Positions 43,811 through 55,782 of a stretch of DNA of 64,000 bases are shown one piece after another. This stretch comes from Astropecten irregularis (Eukaryota > Echinodermata > Asteroidea > Paxillosida > Astropectinidae): the NCBI GenBank assembly GCA_963971285.1, contig OZ020259.1:3038001-3102000 (forward strand), given 5' to 3'. The first letter of the stretch is position 1, and every line of letters starts with the position of its first letter. A program made the translations under genes and the position numbers. The notes under the pieces are model-generated. The model was not told where the DNA came from. It made no database searches and saw only the letters and a program-made list of their open reading frames with translations.

Positions 43811-45392
43811 AAATTGGTACCTTTGTGTGCATAGCTGGCTGTGGCGTTACGAAACGCCATTAGTTGGCAAAAACAACAGTCGGACTTAGTTAGATATGGT
43901 TTGTAGACGTGACAATTAAAACCAAATCGAGGATGATCATGGATATTATTGTTTCACAAATTTATAAAGAAATATACAATGCATGCAGAAGATTATTTGC
44001 CAAATCACCTTTCTGCAAAATAGATTCATTATTTCTTTCATACCGATCAATAGCATAAATTTATGTACTTACAACGTTATTGTTCAACACACTAACATGT
44101 ATACCAGTGTTGACAATTAGCCTAAATACAAAAAAAAATGACTGGCTAGACTGAAACTCATTGTCATGGTGACGCCATGCAAAAGAAGAAAACCATTGTC
44201 ATGACGATAAGATAAAAACGTAAAAAAAAAACACCGACTGCAACGATAACAATCGGACATGAAATAGGCGACGTAATGATATTATGTAAATAGTTTTGAC
44301 AGAAAACACTAAGATTCTGAAGAGTAGTTGCACGCCGTATGATTCATGCACAAATCAATAATACAAATGACTATGTCGCGAAAACAAGACGCATGCACAT
44401 TCTAAACTGAGTAAATTTATCGAAGTACACTGCAATGACATTTACCATCAAAAGTTAAGCAAATTACTACATTAAAGAGGCTGAATTATTGAGTAATCAA
44501 AAGGCTTGCGTCCTAGGCAGTTATTTATTTTCACAACCATCTTGTGAACTCACATCACCGTTGCGAACGCAATTTGTGATAAAAGATATTGACGTAAAGA
44601 GGAAAAAATATACCCATGTCTTTCCGCTCTGTTTCAGTACACATCTCAAACGACTGCTGAGAATCAATACAATTTCTAAGAAGGGTCGGAGCACAGTTTT
44701 CATTTGCATAATGTTGCACAGGGTGCAGCACACAATATCGTGTTCTTTAAAGCTGAATCGTCGTGTGTTTGTTTTCCCTATGACTCTTGTTTTTGAGACA
44801 ATCATCTAAAATATTTACAGCTCAAATTAATTGTACTGAAATTGCAACGTTTCTAGTAAACGTATTTACTATTTTCAAAGCATTTCAGAATACTGTACAT
44901 TTTTTAGAAAACAATATAATATTTCAGAGTACTATACTTATGTTTCAAAATATGTAGACACACAACACTAACCTATTGACAATTCACAATGCTTAACTTG
45001 CTGTAATTTGCTTTTTAAGTTGTCCTTGAGATACGGTTGCCATGACAGTCCTATTGTTTGACTGCTCTTATTGACGATGGGTATAGGGCTGATGATAGGA
45101 GATGAAATTTTAAACACTCATTGTGTGTACTATTAGTCATCACAATGGTTATCAACAATGATATACCTCTTGTATATACGACGTTCCACAATGTCTTATA
45201 CCTAACGATGCTCACTAATGGATAGGTACACTGTGTCCATTCATACATAATTATATGGAGGAGAAACACTACATGTTAAAACATAATTGGTAAGACCGAA
45301 AAAGAAATATTTCTTTCTTTTAAATTTTTTTTTTATCGGGGGTTATTTTATTTTTTCCTTCCTTATTTGAGGAATGTGAAACATACATGCTA

Positions 45393-45500
45393 TCCCGATG
45401 AGGACTAGCTAGAGCAAGCTAGTCGAAACGTTGAGACCTTAATTGCGAGAAGTGCGAACGATTATTACATGGTGTTTCAGCAAACCGATCCACATACATG
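45393..45500 (-). repeat. dispersed repeat R1, inverted
   Basis: CTAGTCGAAACGTTGAGACC, GAGAAGTGCGAACGATT and TGTTTCAGCAAACCGATCC are the reverse complement of R1. Confidence 0.7.
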
Positions 45501-46106
45501 CTTTTTGTTTGTGTGAATCAAAAATTGTTACACGGGTGTGTTTGATCATTGACGTAATGATACTGTTCTGTACATTTTTTGGAATAATTTCTGCCGTGGT
45601 TGTGAGAAAAAGTTCAAATTTCTCCAACCTTTTAGCTTCATACGACAACAACCAACATCACGTTTGCGTCATACCTACCAACATCGCGGCTAGGAAAAAC
45701 AACCAAGAACGGCCATACAAAGCATCCCCTCCACCAAGCTTGCCCCCTTGTGTATTCCAAAGGAGGAGCAAAAATAAGGCATTTAGGAGAAAAAACAAGC
45801 TTTTCGGCTTAGGGAAGTGGAAAACGAGTTGAATGCTAAAACTACTTGAGTTGAACAGGATGAATTCGAAATGAGGCTCAAGTGTTTTTCGATGGACTGT
45901 TATTCTTAGAACTGCCATTCATGGGTTTTTCCATCTCCCGCTGCAGCTTAGCAAAGGAACCGACAACTATTCCCTTATTCAAAAGATTTTCAGTTTTTAT
46001 CTTCAAGATGTACTGTCTCGGTTTTTTCCATATACGGGAGAGCAGAATCTAATTCCAGGACTCGGTTGCATGGAAACAAACAACTAAGAAAAACAACAAC
46101 AACAAA

Positions 46107-46155
46107 CATCCTGCTAGGATCGAAACGCGTCAGGCCCTCCCAACTCCAAGCATTC
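46107..46155 (+). repeat. SINE body fragment
   Basis: CATCCTGCTAGGATCGAAAC then GCGTCAGGCCCTCC matches the body at 7950. The head and tail are missing. Confidence 0.55.
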
Positions 46156-46299
46156 GAACCAACAAATACGTATTTTGGGTGAAGTACCAAATACGTTATA
46201 CCAGAAATATAAACATACGCCCAAGAAAATCATTGTATATACAGATGTAAACAACAACAAAGAAACAAAGACAAAACACAACAACAACTCATGATGGTC

Positions 46300-46428
46300 T
46301 CCTGATGATGACTAGAGAAGGCTAGTCGAAACGTTGAGACCTTACGAGAAGTGCGAACGAAATTATAAGTGCGAAAGTACGAACGATTCTTACATGGTGT
46401 TTCCGCAAACCGATCCACATAACATCAA
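46300..46428 (-). repeat. dispersed repeat R1, inverted
   Basis: GATGATGACTAGAGAAGGCT, AGTCGAAACGTTGAGACC and GGTGTTTCCGCAAACCGATC match the reverse of R1. It is about 900 bp from the copy at 45393, in the same direction. Confidence 0.75.
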
Positions 46429-46830
46429 CTGCTTGTTTAAATTTCCTTGTACACGTATAGACTGTTAAGCACTCTGATATTAAACGTATTTGACAGTGGG
46501 AAGCGCAGGTTTTTTTTTCTCAAAGTAATTAACCTTGAAATCAAATAGGCAATAATTATGCCTGATTGGGTGCGGCATAAGGTTTATATGCTCGGACTGT
46601 ACTTTGATCCGACAAGCCGTCTCAGTCTCTAAGCCGGTTAATATACACCGTACTACTTCATCTCACACATAGACATGACTGCATTATTCATGATGAACTG
46701 CGAAGGGCAAATAAAATGAAGCTATGCCAACGAATTGCATTATATAATGACAGAATTCTGGCAAGTATATTAAGCCTACTGTCTACACCAATGAATTTAT
46801 ATTTGAATTTTCTATGAGATGCGAATTGTT

Positions 46831-47187
46831 CAAGGTAGTGTCATACTTTGGTAGCATACCGAAACAGAAATCTCCACAGATTTATCTATAACTTACAGGG
46901 TATAAAAATGGTTATGGTTGAAACGTATCATTAAAATTTGTCTACCTGAAATGCTATATTTATCCAGAAATGAGCAAATGACCAAAAACATTTTTGATCT
47001 TTTAATAAAAAATAACGGTGAAAATATTAAGAAATATACTGTGGCCGTTTTTCACTGTTTTCTCATAACGTGGGCACCGGATGGACTTAAAGTTTCAAAG
47101 ATAATGTTACTTTATCTTGGTTGATATGTTTTGCCAAAGAACCTGTATTTCTTTGGCAAAAACCAAAATATGATATAATATCTTTAA
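46831..47187 (+). mobile_element. TIR element M1
   Basis: The left end is CAAGGTAGTGTCATACTTTG. The right end is degenerate: AACCAAAATATGATATAATA then TCTTTAAA. Confidence 0.75.
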
Positions 47188-47764
47188 AGAAACTCGTTTG
47201 GAAATCATAATTAATTGTGTGTTTCCTTCGCATAAACCATCGCGACGACGTAATAACATTACTGTCAAAATGAAATGGCGTCGTAATTTATTAAACTCAA
47301 TTTATTATTAATATTGCTGTGACAATGGTCCAACATAATAGACCAAAAGATACGGCCTCGCAGAATGTTGCTATGTGTAATTGTGACATGGCAACATTCT
47401 GATAAGGCAAATAGGCCTACCGTCTATGGCCGCGACTCCAGTCCAATATGAATGCTATTGTAATTTAGTCGGTAGGATAACCTAAGAGAGTATTTTCTGA
47501 GACCATTATTTCCTGAATTCAAGGACCAATAAAAAATCTCTCCCCACGCGTGGCATTGAACAAAGGCGTGCCCACTAAATATGACGTCATACGTTCATGG
47601 TGAGCCATCCTTACCGTGCAGTACAGCACGGCATGCTGGTAGGCCTAGTATGGTTATGCAGTGAACATTTCAAACAAGTAAATATGATTATCTGGTTCTT
47701 TTCTCACATATAACAATCTCACATCAGAGCTGATTTAAGCCAAAAAATTGCTCAAGCATGAAAA

Positions 47765-47928
47765 GTCTTCCTTGTTCAAACATCCAAATTTTCATGTGAT
47801 GTTTAATGCTTTTGACTTGTATTCAGCCATTGTTTGCTGAGCATAACATTCACAAGGAGTTTTTCACAATGTTTTTGGTTCTTAGGCAAACTTTGGTGTT
47901 TAAGCAGGTATATGGAATTGGCCTCTAG
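47765..47928 (-). mobile_element. fold-back MITE, inverted partial copy of 2043-2288
   Basis: CCAAATTTTCATGTGATGTT, TGCTGAGCATAACATTCACA and GGAATTGGCCTC run as the reverse complement of the element at 2043. The left part is lost. Confidence 0.6.
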
Positions 47929-50900
47929 TCAATTTTTGGTCACGCGAGTCTCATCAACATTTTCCAGTTGGTACCTGATTATACCTTTTGTTCGTTTTAA
48001 ACTCGTCAGATCATTTACAAAGGTATACAAATAGTTACCTAATCTGGATATGTACGTAACATTCAATGCATAATGTATACAATGTATAGTGTAACTCGTT
48101 GAACATGAAAATACATAGAAACATGAACATAAACACTTTATAGGCAAGATATCTATTTGCAGTAAATGTATCCTGTGAGAAAATCCCGAAAATCAATTAT
48201 GTGCTCAAGAATGCACGTGATATTGTTTCTGAATGTCATCTTTTCAATTGAACATTTCAACAACACCCATATCACCTCTCGCTGTGAATCAATAAAAATA
48301 TATCTATGAAAAAACGGGCACCCAAGTTCTTGAAAATTATTACACAGTCCCCTGTGTCAATTTGCGCCCCTAATAAACCCCGGACTCTAAACTTCCTATG
48401 TTTGCGTTGTATAAATCGAGACAAGCATCTTATTCTGTTCCCAAGATGCCCGCCATATTGTAAAACCTGGGCACTGAAATATTCTTGTGTTTCAGTGTTC
48501 TGGTTTATGTCTTATTCTGAGCACGTTTCGTCGCCCCAGATGGATCATTACACCGGAGTTACTATGGTGATAAGATAATGAATACATTGAATTTATCTGG
48601 TAAGCCAGGCGTATGATTGTTTGACACTGTCTGGCTCCGTGCCAACATTTCTGACTCATTCGTTTTAATTGTCGATAATTTCAGCGCGGGAAGATTCACT
48701 TTGCCGTCTGCTCATTATAAGAGTGTGCGCCAGGAAATCTCGAGAAATCTCGTGATTAGAACGAGAGTTATATTTCCGGCGCTTGATCTTCCATTATGAA
48801 TAATATCACATTCAGCTTAATGAATATGCATTATGTTGATTATTGACAATAAAACTTTGAATGTGTTTGGTATAATTGTAGGTCTAAATTTGGTGATACA
48901 GTCTGTCCCACCCGAAATATATTATTTAACCATTTGTTTATAGTAAATATCATCATTTATAGACTCAGAATACTTCGAATACACTGCTAAGTTATGTTTT
49001 AGATATTCTTTAATTCTGACATTATGTGTAACATTAAAATAGATTCATGATACTTAAATTACTACAGAATTATTATTCATCTGTACTTTAATTTAGATAT
49101 TCTTTTTCGCACTGATGAAAAAAAAACCGGTAAATTTGTTTTATATATTTCATAAAAAAAAAAGATTCTTAAGACGATTCTTCCACTTGGCATTGAAGAA
49201 AAAGATGTATGTAATAGCAATTGATAATAACGCACGAGAAAAACATGATAAAAAATAAAAACAAAACAAAAACAAATCCTGACCTAAATGATAGAAATAA
49301 TGAGTAGTGCGCACGCACAGCTGCATCCAAATATGAATTCCTTCTATACTCTATACAGCGATTTAACGTTTTATCCATGGGATCACAGGGTATTGTGACT
49401 GATGGAAACCCCATTTTCATTAATTCGTTTGGCCCGCTGCATCAATCTAATTTAGGTTGAAGCAAGTTATAAATTGATACGGGCAGGACAAAGGCATTCA
49501 TTAGCTAAAGTGCCCCCAGCTATCCAAATTGCACGCATACGGAATGAGCCGAAGTGCATGTTGTAAGGGTGACCTTATCTATCACACAGGATTGTGCACG
49601 TAATTGCATGGCCTGACCTTATGGGGGTATGTACGTGTGTGTGCTAGATGCTACAGCAAGAATGCAATGCTCAATTCTATATGCCTATTCTATATAATAC
49701 ATCTATATAATACATCTGGTATACTTCGTATACAAATGTTGCATGGACAAATTTTTAAAGGTTTACTGTAATCAAAACTCAATAAAGTTAAATACATCTG
49801 TAATGTTATAAACCTCAACCAGTTTATCATTGTTTGTTCTAAAAAATATTGTATAGAGAAAAAGGCGGCATTTTAGACCCATAATTTAGCACCCCCCTTT
49901 TTGCGACGAAAAACATTGCTTACGTCACATGCAGAACGCCCCCACGCAGTATATTGTGGTGCAAGCTATGACTAGTTCTGTATGTGATGTCACACGCTAT
50001 TGTTGCGTGGATCGGTTGCAAGGGGGACTTAATGCTTATGTATTAATTAGCAATCATTTTAAAGCACTTTCACCTCTTCCCCAAACTTGATTACAGTAAA
50101 CCTTAAAGATCAGTGGATCATTCTTATGTGGATGGGGGATGTATTGGACGCGATGTATACATACTAAAAACTGATCTATCCTAAATTGAATTACCGTTAT
50201 GAACAACAACACAATGGGATATTGTGGACTTGTGGGGATTCTGGGTTTTGATATCTGAAAATTATTTGATTATCGGGATATAGCTATGAATAGCGCATCT
50301 TAGCGTAATATAACTATACTGCTTCACTCAGTTGCGATTGGTTTTCTGCGATGCGCCAAATATGGAACAGATTATGATAAGTACTTTATATTCAGCAGTT
50401 TATGTTTTGCCGAAATTTATTCCACAATATGGTGATATGCATGACCTTCATTTGGTTGAAGGTAAAGTTTAGATATCAGAATAAAAGACAATCAAGAACT
50501 TGTATTTAGGAGGTATATACATTAACGAGGATGGGACGTACCTTAGAGAGACTTTCCCATAGGGTCGTGCACAAACTTTAATTACCTATTTCTAAACATC
50601 CTCTGAACCAATGAACTTGAAATATGTTCATATTGAGATCATTCTCTGTCTTATTAAAATAATGGACAGTAGTAAAAATATGTCTTAAAAAGGTAGCTGG
50701 TACCTTAGGGAGACATCGAAAAGTCTCCCTAATGTCCAATTTTAGATGCTAACGTGTCTCCCTAATACCCATTTGTAGTTATAGAGTTTAGTCAGACAAA
50801 GCTTTAATTTATTCAACACATGGCACACCGAGTTCTATTTGTCATTGTACAGAATCCTACGTCATATATATTTTGCATGCACGAATGTGCACAGTAAAAA

Positions 50901-51404
50901 AAAAGGCTAAATCATGCTGGTATAACAATGCTATATACAATTGTATACTTCCAGCGCCATGTCTTTCTTTTTTATATGCTTTTTTTTTTATCGCCCATTA
51001 AACTTCCATCTCCGTGTAGAACAATGTTTTGGCAGCTGGCCATTAGCTATTTCATTTTATGTCTTCGACGTCGACAAGGGCCTCATGATTCCCTGGAAAA
51101 TAATTCGAAGGTCGTAAATAATATCAGTTGCAGTGCCGCTATACAGCTTCTGTGCAGGAATTCATCTGCTTTGATTTCTCGGGAGGTCGGCGTTTGCAAC
51201 GTTGATACATTCCCGTGCGTCTTTATTGTCGTATGTTTGCAAAACACAAAATGAGTCCCAAGCTTTTGAAATTTCAGTTCTTGGATATGTCTATTTTGTG
51301 CGTAACTCAAAATGATATGTTTATCTTTCCAAGGGTAACCGGAATTATGGTATTGCCAGGCTGTTTACCCTTCCCATTTCATGCTGTTTTTTTTTCATTG
51401 AGTT
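47929..51404. other. TASK intron stretch without recognised repeats
   Basis: It is mostly AT-rich. The only pattern seen is TTAGGGAGAC near 50706 with GTCTCCCTAA nearby (50730 and 50755), a small inverted motif cluster. Confidence 0.35.
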
Positions 51405-51490
51405 TTGTATTTTGTTTTAATAATGATAATGATAATGACTGACATTTTTAAAGCGCCTTTACAAGAAGATCAAAGCGCTGTACATAACGT
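51405..51490 (+). repeat. short dispersed element, AAAGCGCC...CAAAGCGCTGTACA
   Basis: TTTTTAAAGCGCCTTTACAA then TCAAAGCGCTGTACATAA follow a TAATGA-type microsatellite. I recall this arrangement as common in marine invertebrate genomes; only one copy is in this window. Confidence 0.4.
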
Positions 51491-51818
51491 AGTGGTTTTA
51501 GTGCATGCTTTTGTATTTGTGCCTTTGTGTTTCCATATCTTGTTTTATTACTATATTACTATTATATCATTATATATTACCATTGTCATTGTACGGTCGT
51601 GTTATTAGGCTACCATTATTTTTGTTGTATCATTGTATAGTTATTATCATTTTTACAAAATGACGTTGGCATATTTGGAAAACGTTGATTTAGCTTCTCA
51701 CATTCAGTCTTCGATGTATTGCTTTTTTTAAGACTCACTTGTATTATTCTCGCGTTTTTTGATGTCATTTGTACACATTTTATTTGTTTGTATTTTATTT
51801 TAATTTCATTTTCTGCAG

Positions 51819-52064
51819 ATAAATTGCGTATGCAACTCAAAAAACTCGATGATTTAGATAAAATAATGCTCTCTTCTTCAAAGCACAAAAATGCACTATT
51901 TTCAATATACACGCGATTATTTTTTACAAACGGCAACAACGGTTTATTGGTATACGAGTGCCTATTTAGCTACTACCATTACGTGAAGACGTTTAAAGAA
52001 AGATACCCTTATAATTTTCAAGCTACTGATTTGCATATTCAAATGGAATACTGCAAATATGCAG
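51819..52064 (+). CDS. candidate cassette exon in the TASK intron (weak)
   Basis: A strong acceptor (TTTCATTTTCTGCAG) ends at 51818 and a plausible donor GCAG|GTAGCC lies at 52065. The 246-nt span is open and phase 1-1, so it could be spliced in frame between the two TASK exons. The peptide (KLRMQLKKLDDLDKIMLSSS...) has no known domain. Insertion would break the pore just before GYG. Chance is quite possible in a 64-kb window. Confidence 0.15.
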
Positions 52065-52540
52065 GTAGCCACAGACTGTAATGTACAGGTTTATAACTGT
52101 TTACGTCAGTTTATAGGTACCACGACGGCTGTTTCATTCATTGTGGGAATATTTCCAAAAATAAGCAAAATTTCTATATACTTTCAAACAGGCGGCTGTT
52201 TACTTATTATTATTCTCTTGTCATTAGAATATATTTATTTAAATTAATTTAAAGTTATTTTTTGTGTGTTTGTCACGAGCAAAATGAAACACGATTATGC
52301 GGATACTTAAAGTAACCGAATGGTTTATTATCTACATGACTTCAGAGGTCGGTTCTTAAAAAGAAAGTAGGTTTGCTGTTCGTCCCCAGGAGACTCATGA
52401 AGACGAACAGAGCACACTGTGCGCAACGTCGATATAATACCATCGGTTCATCTCAGAACCACACTCTCTCACAGAAAAGATAACATATTTTGCATTGGTT
52501 GTTTTCATTGCTAAAATTTGTGAAGACAACTTGGCCGTGT

Positions 52541-52738
52541 TCACTGCAATGGTGAATTCCTTCTTGCTGCCTGACTTATGTGAATCTGCTGTTTTTCTGC
52601 TAGCAATGCTGCTACATTGTCATTCGGAAACCTTCCTTGCGAAACCTTGGCATGAGTGTTTTGTGCTTGTATCTTCAGGCTTTCAGTGATAGAATGAGCA
52701 AGCCTCGCACGACGCTCTTCATTTTTCCAATGTCTCAT
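52541..52738 (-). repeat. repeat with a conserved short reading frame
   Basis: The minus strand reads MRHWKNEERRARLAHSITES then LKIQAQNT, from an ATG at 52738. A second copy at 59313-59450 reads RARLVHSITESLKIQTRNT before a stop. The part shared at peptide level suggests both derive from a coding mobile element. It ends 32 bp before TASK exon 2. Confidence 0.5.
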
Positions 52739-52770
52739 GTTTCCTTCTTTTCCCTCTTTCTCATGCGCAG

Positions 52771-53573
52771 GTTATGGACACTCGGCACCTCTGACCATCG
52801 GAGGCAAGATCTTCTGTGTCATCTACTCCTTAGTCGGGATCCCGTTGAATCTCGTTATGTTTCAGAGCGTGGGCGAGCGCCTCAACATTTTCATGGGATT
52901 CTGCGTGAAGAACTTCAAGCGGTGCGTCAGGTTTAAGAAGGCAGAGGTCTCCCACACGGAGCTCGTGATGTTGGGCATGCTGTGTACCATGCTGATCACG
53001 GGAGGCGGGGCCCTCGCCTTTGTGCACTTTGAAAAGTGGGACCTCGTGGACTCGGTGTATTACGTAGCCATAACGTTAACGACTGTTGGATTAGGCGATT
53101 TTGTGGCGCTCCAGCAGAATAACATGCTACAGAATCAGCCGGAGTACGCGGCCTTTGCGATCATCTACATTCTGGGAGCCTTAGTAGTGGTCGCCTCAGT
53201 CATGAACCTCTTGGTGTTGCGCCTCTTAACGCTGAATACGGAGGACGAGAGACGAGAGGCGCAGGCACAGGAAATTACCTCACGGAGCAGTGGGCTAGAC
53301 CTCAACCACATAGATGGGCATCTACCCTACCACCATTCCCACCCAGGAGGCGCTCTGTTGGGCAAAAAGTCGGATCCCCGGTCCATGTGTGCCTCGTGTT
53401 GCAGTGACTACAAGCACCCGCATAGAACTCATCATGACCCGTACGGGATAGGATCCAATGCAATACACCTGCAGCACATGGGACCTACCATTTACCACGC
53501 CACCTACTCGGATGACGAAACCTTCGAGAATTTCATGATCTCCGAGAGGTCGACCAAGCGGAAGTCCATCTGA
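52771..53573 (+). CDS. KCNK3/KCNK9: TASK-type two-pore potassium channel, exon 2
   Basis: This exon encodes residues 95-361 and the stop TGA. It opens with GYGHSAPLTIGGKIFCVIYS, completing the first selectivity filter, with His98 as the TASK extracellular pH sensor. Helix M2 follows (about 108-130), then M3 (about 158-180), pore helix and second filter TTVGLGDFVALQ with Asp204, and M4 (about 220-245). The sequence VLRLLT lies at 243-248, the position of the TASK anaesthetic and gating motif, followed by NTEDERRE. The C-terminus ends KRKSI, like the 14-3-3 binding tails of TASK-1 and TASK-3. The second filter is GLG where vertebrate TASK has GFG. The combined length (361 aa) is close to human TASK channels. 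The His/Cys-rich tail at about 285-320 is less conserved. The channel would carry pH-sensitive leak potassium current at the plasma membrane as a dimer. Confidence 0.96.
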
Positions 53574-54696
53574 TGTGCTGTAGAATTAACAACTAATTTT
53601 GTTTTATACTCATTATACTATAGTGTAGCTATCAAAGAAACATCTACATACTGATCAATCTTGTTAATTTAAAACAAAATTAGAAAAGGGAATATACACT
53701 AAATTTGGGTGTGTGTTTAGCAGGGTGTGTACCGAGCCAAGAAAGCACGTGGATTTAAAACCCCATTTGTTTGTTACGCTCCTGACGTTCGTGATGGAAA
53801 TAGATTGATATAATACCATGATGAACATTGCAAGGAATTTAAAGGAATGATTCTGAACATCACACGAAGACACACAAAATGAGTGATTCCACGAAAAGTG
53901 CATTTTTTCGTCAAACGATGGCGCCTTTTCACGCCATCTATGTGAACACAAGATTAATGTGTGCTGCAAATGTCGAAATATCACATTATATCACATACAT
54001 GAGATGTCGAATTATTGGGAGTGATTTGAATATACATTTCTAATTGGTAAATGGACTTCATGAAAAGTGTATTCCTTTTTATTACTCCTTGACCACAAGC
54101 CATGAGGGCGCTGTCACGTCCGAGCGCCCTCACTCGGGCAAAAAGATTGTTATGATATAATGGATGATTAATTGCCATATGGCAATGGAGCCAAAATTGC
54201 CTTTCAAATACTCGACCGTCACCCGTTAACAGTCCTTCGAAAGCTCCTATACACTTTGCAATCATGCGTATCATTTCAATTTATTTTCAAATCCTTAACT
54301 TCAAGGGTAAAGTATTGACGTTTTGGTTTTAATTTTATTGCATCGGGTCAAGGATTGATCGGTTTTTTTTTTTGCGCTATTTCAATTTTTGTTTTTGTTC
54401 TGGCTGCGGCCAAATGCAGAACGCGCCTGGCTGCCCAAATAGGTCTATTATCATTTCCTTGCTTTGTGTGGTTGCCATAGGTGTGTGCGTTATTTGCCGC
54501 ATCTAGAAATCTGGTGAAATCTACCAAATTTGTTTCAGTTTTTGTCCAATTTAACAGTGGTTGAGAACTATTATATGTAACATTGGGTTGAATGAGTTAT
54601 AACGGTAGTCAGTATAAGAAATCTGTGATTAAACGAACACACACAGTATAAAGACTTCATTGACATCCGAAGTAGTGTTCCAATGGGAGACTTCTA
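53574..54696. other. 3' flank of the TASK gene
   Basis: This is probably 3' UTR near the start and intergenic after it. No obvious AATAAA was placed with confidence. No other gene is recognised. Confidence 0.35.
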
Positions 54697-54770
54697 GTCA
54701 ACAGCGCACGCGCACGCACGCGCAAAACAACGCGCGCATGCTCACAATTGCGTGCGCGTGCGCTGTTGAC
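54697..54770. repeat. perfect 22-bp inverted repeat of alternating purine-pyrimidine
   Basis: The arm GTCAACAGCGCACGCGCACG plus CA (54697-54718) is the exact inverse of 54749-54770. The loop is 30 nt and also CG-rich. The GCGCACGCGCACGC runs can adopt left-handed DNA or a strong hairpin. Confidence 0.8.
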
Positions 54771-54839
54771 TTGAAGACCGGTTCTCCAAAATCTCTCATT
54801 GCAGAGATTATGTTGGAAGCTGTTTTGGACCTACTCGAG

Positions 54840-55160
54840 ATGCTTGGTATAGAAACGCACCGAGAGCTGCACGGCTAGCATGCGTGGGGATCGTTCCGTA
54901 CGTCCATAGGGGGTTGGATGTCATCAGGCCACGGTGTAATTATGTGACAGCGTGTCGGACATGAACGAGCGCGCGGTCGAGTCCCTTCCGCGCCCTCCCG
55001 AACAGCGAGGGCAATTTGTTCCCTTTGCCCCGCTGAGAGCTGGCAGGCTGGGGAAGGCCTTTCCCTCCCCGTCCCAGCCACCATGAAGGGTCGTTAGTGA
55101 AGAAGACGCCCGTACTCCAAGCACCGTACGCTGCCCGGCCCGTGTCTTAGAAAATTGTTA
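54840..55160. other. isolated GC-rich patch
   Basis: It is the most GC-rich non-repetitive stretch in the last 10 kb, with many CpG. Frames on the minus strand (69 and 66 aa) show no family. It may be a CpG-island-like promoter or an enhancer. Confidence 0.4.
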
Positions 55161-55565
55161 ATTGTCCCCGGGGAAGTCGACCTCCTTCAACAGCGAAGAT
55201 TGAATTCAGAATGAGATCTGTGTCACAAAGCTCTTAGCGTACAATCAAGAAATGCAATCTCGGCGTGTGTGCGAGGCTTGAGCTGGACCCCCTAGAGATG
55301 CATGCACTCAAAAAAATAGGGCGAAAACCTGTTGTTATTTATGCACGCACAGTGCTTTGCTTTTCCAATATTGAAGATATGCCCTCGATCAGATTTTTTT
55401 TCTCGTTTGAACGGGAATTTAAAGGGAGGTTGTTGTGTCCGGGGAAAAAAAATGTTTGCTACACTCAACTCGGTCCATTTGCTCAAGGAATCAAAAGGGC
55501 CAACGGGAAAATTGTATCATCCACTACTCACCAAAGCCCGTTTTACCGCATAGGCCTATTACATT

Positions 55566-55782
55566 TTAAGGCCTTTTCACAGGACGCTAAAAAAACTCTC
55601 AACCATTGAGAAATTATCTCATGGTTGCGAAATCTTACCAAAAATATCATCGAGTGAAAGGGCACCATTGTTGAGAGTGACCCACGTCCCTGGTGAATCC
55701 TGGAGAAATTTTGACCGAGTTTCAGACCCATGAGAGAATATTTCTCAACGGTTGAGAGTTTTTTTTAGCAAGGCCTTTAAAA
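55566..55782. mobile_element. fold-back element, AAGGCCTTTT ends
   Basis: TTAAGGCCTTTTCACAGGAC and AAAAACTCTCAACCATTGAG on the left pair with CTCAACGGTTGAGAGTTTTT and GCAAGGCCTTTAA on the right. The middle adds CTCATGGTTGCG. Confidence 0.75.

Larger units (their letters stand above)
35535..52770 (+). other. 17.2-kb intron of the TASK gene
   Basis: It is bounded by GTAAGT and by a pyrimidine-rich CCCTCTTTCTCATGCGCAG. It holds M1 and M2 elements, fold-back elements, R1 copies, a short duplicated open frame near 43.5 kb and a GC-richer patch at 42.3-42.6 kb. Stretches without any recognised feature include 35.6-36.0, 43.9-45.3 and 47.9-51.4 kb. Confidence 0.9.

Noticed and set aside
45443-45918. 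129-aa plus and 86-aa minus frames
   Set aside because: Part of the region is repeat R1 and both strands are open; neither has a recognisable motif.
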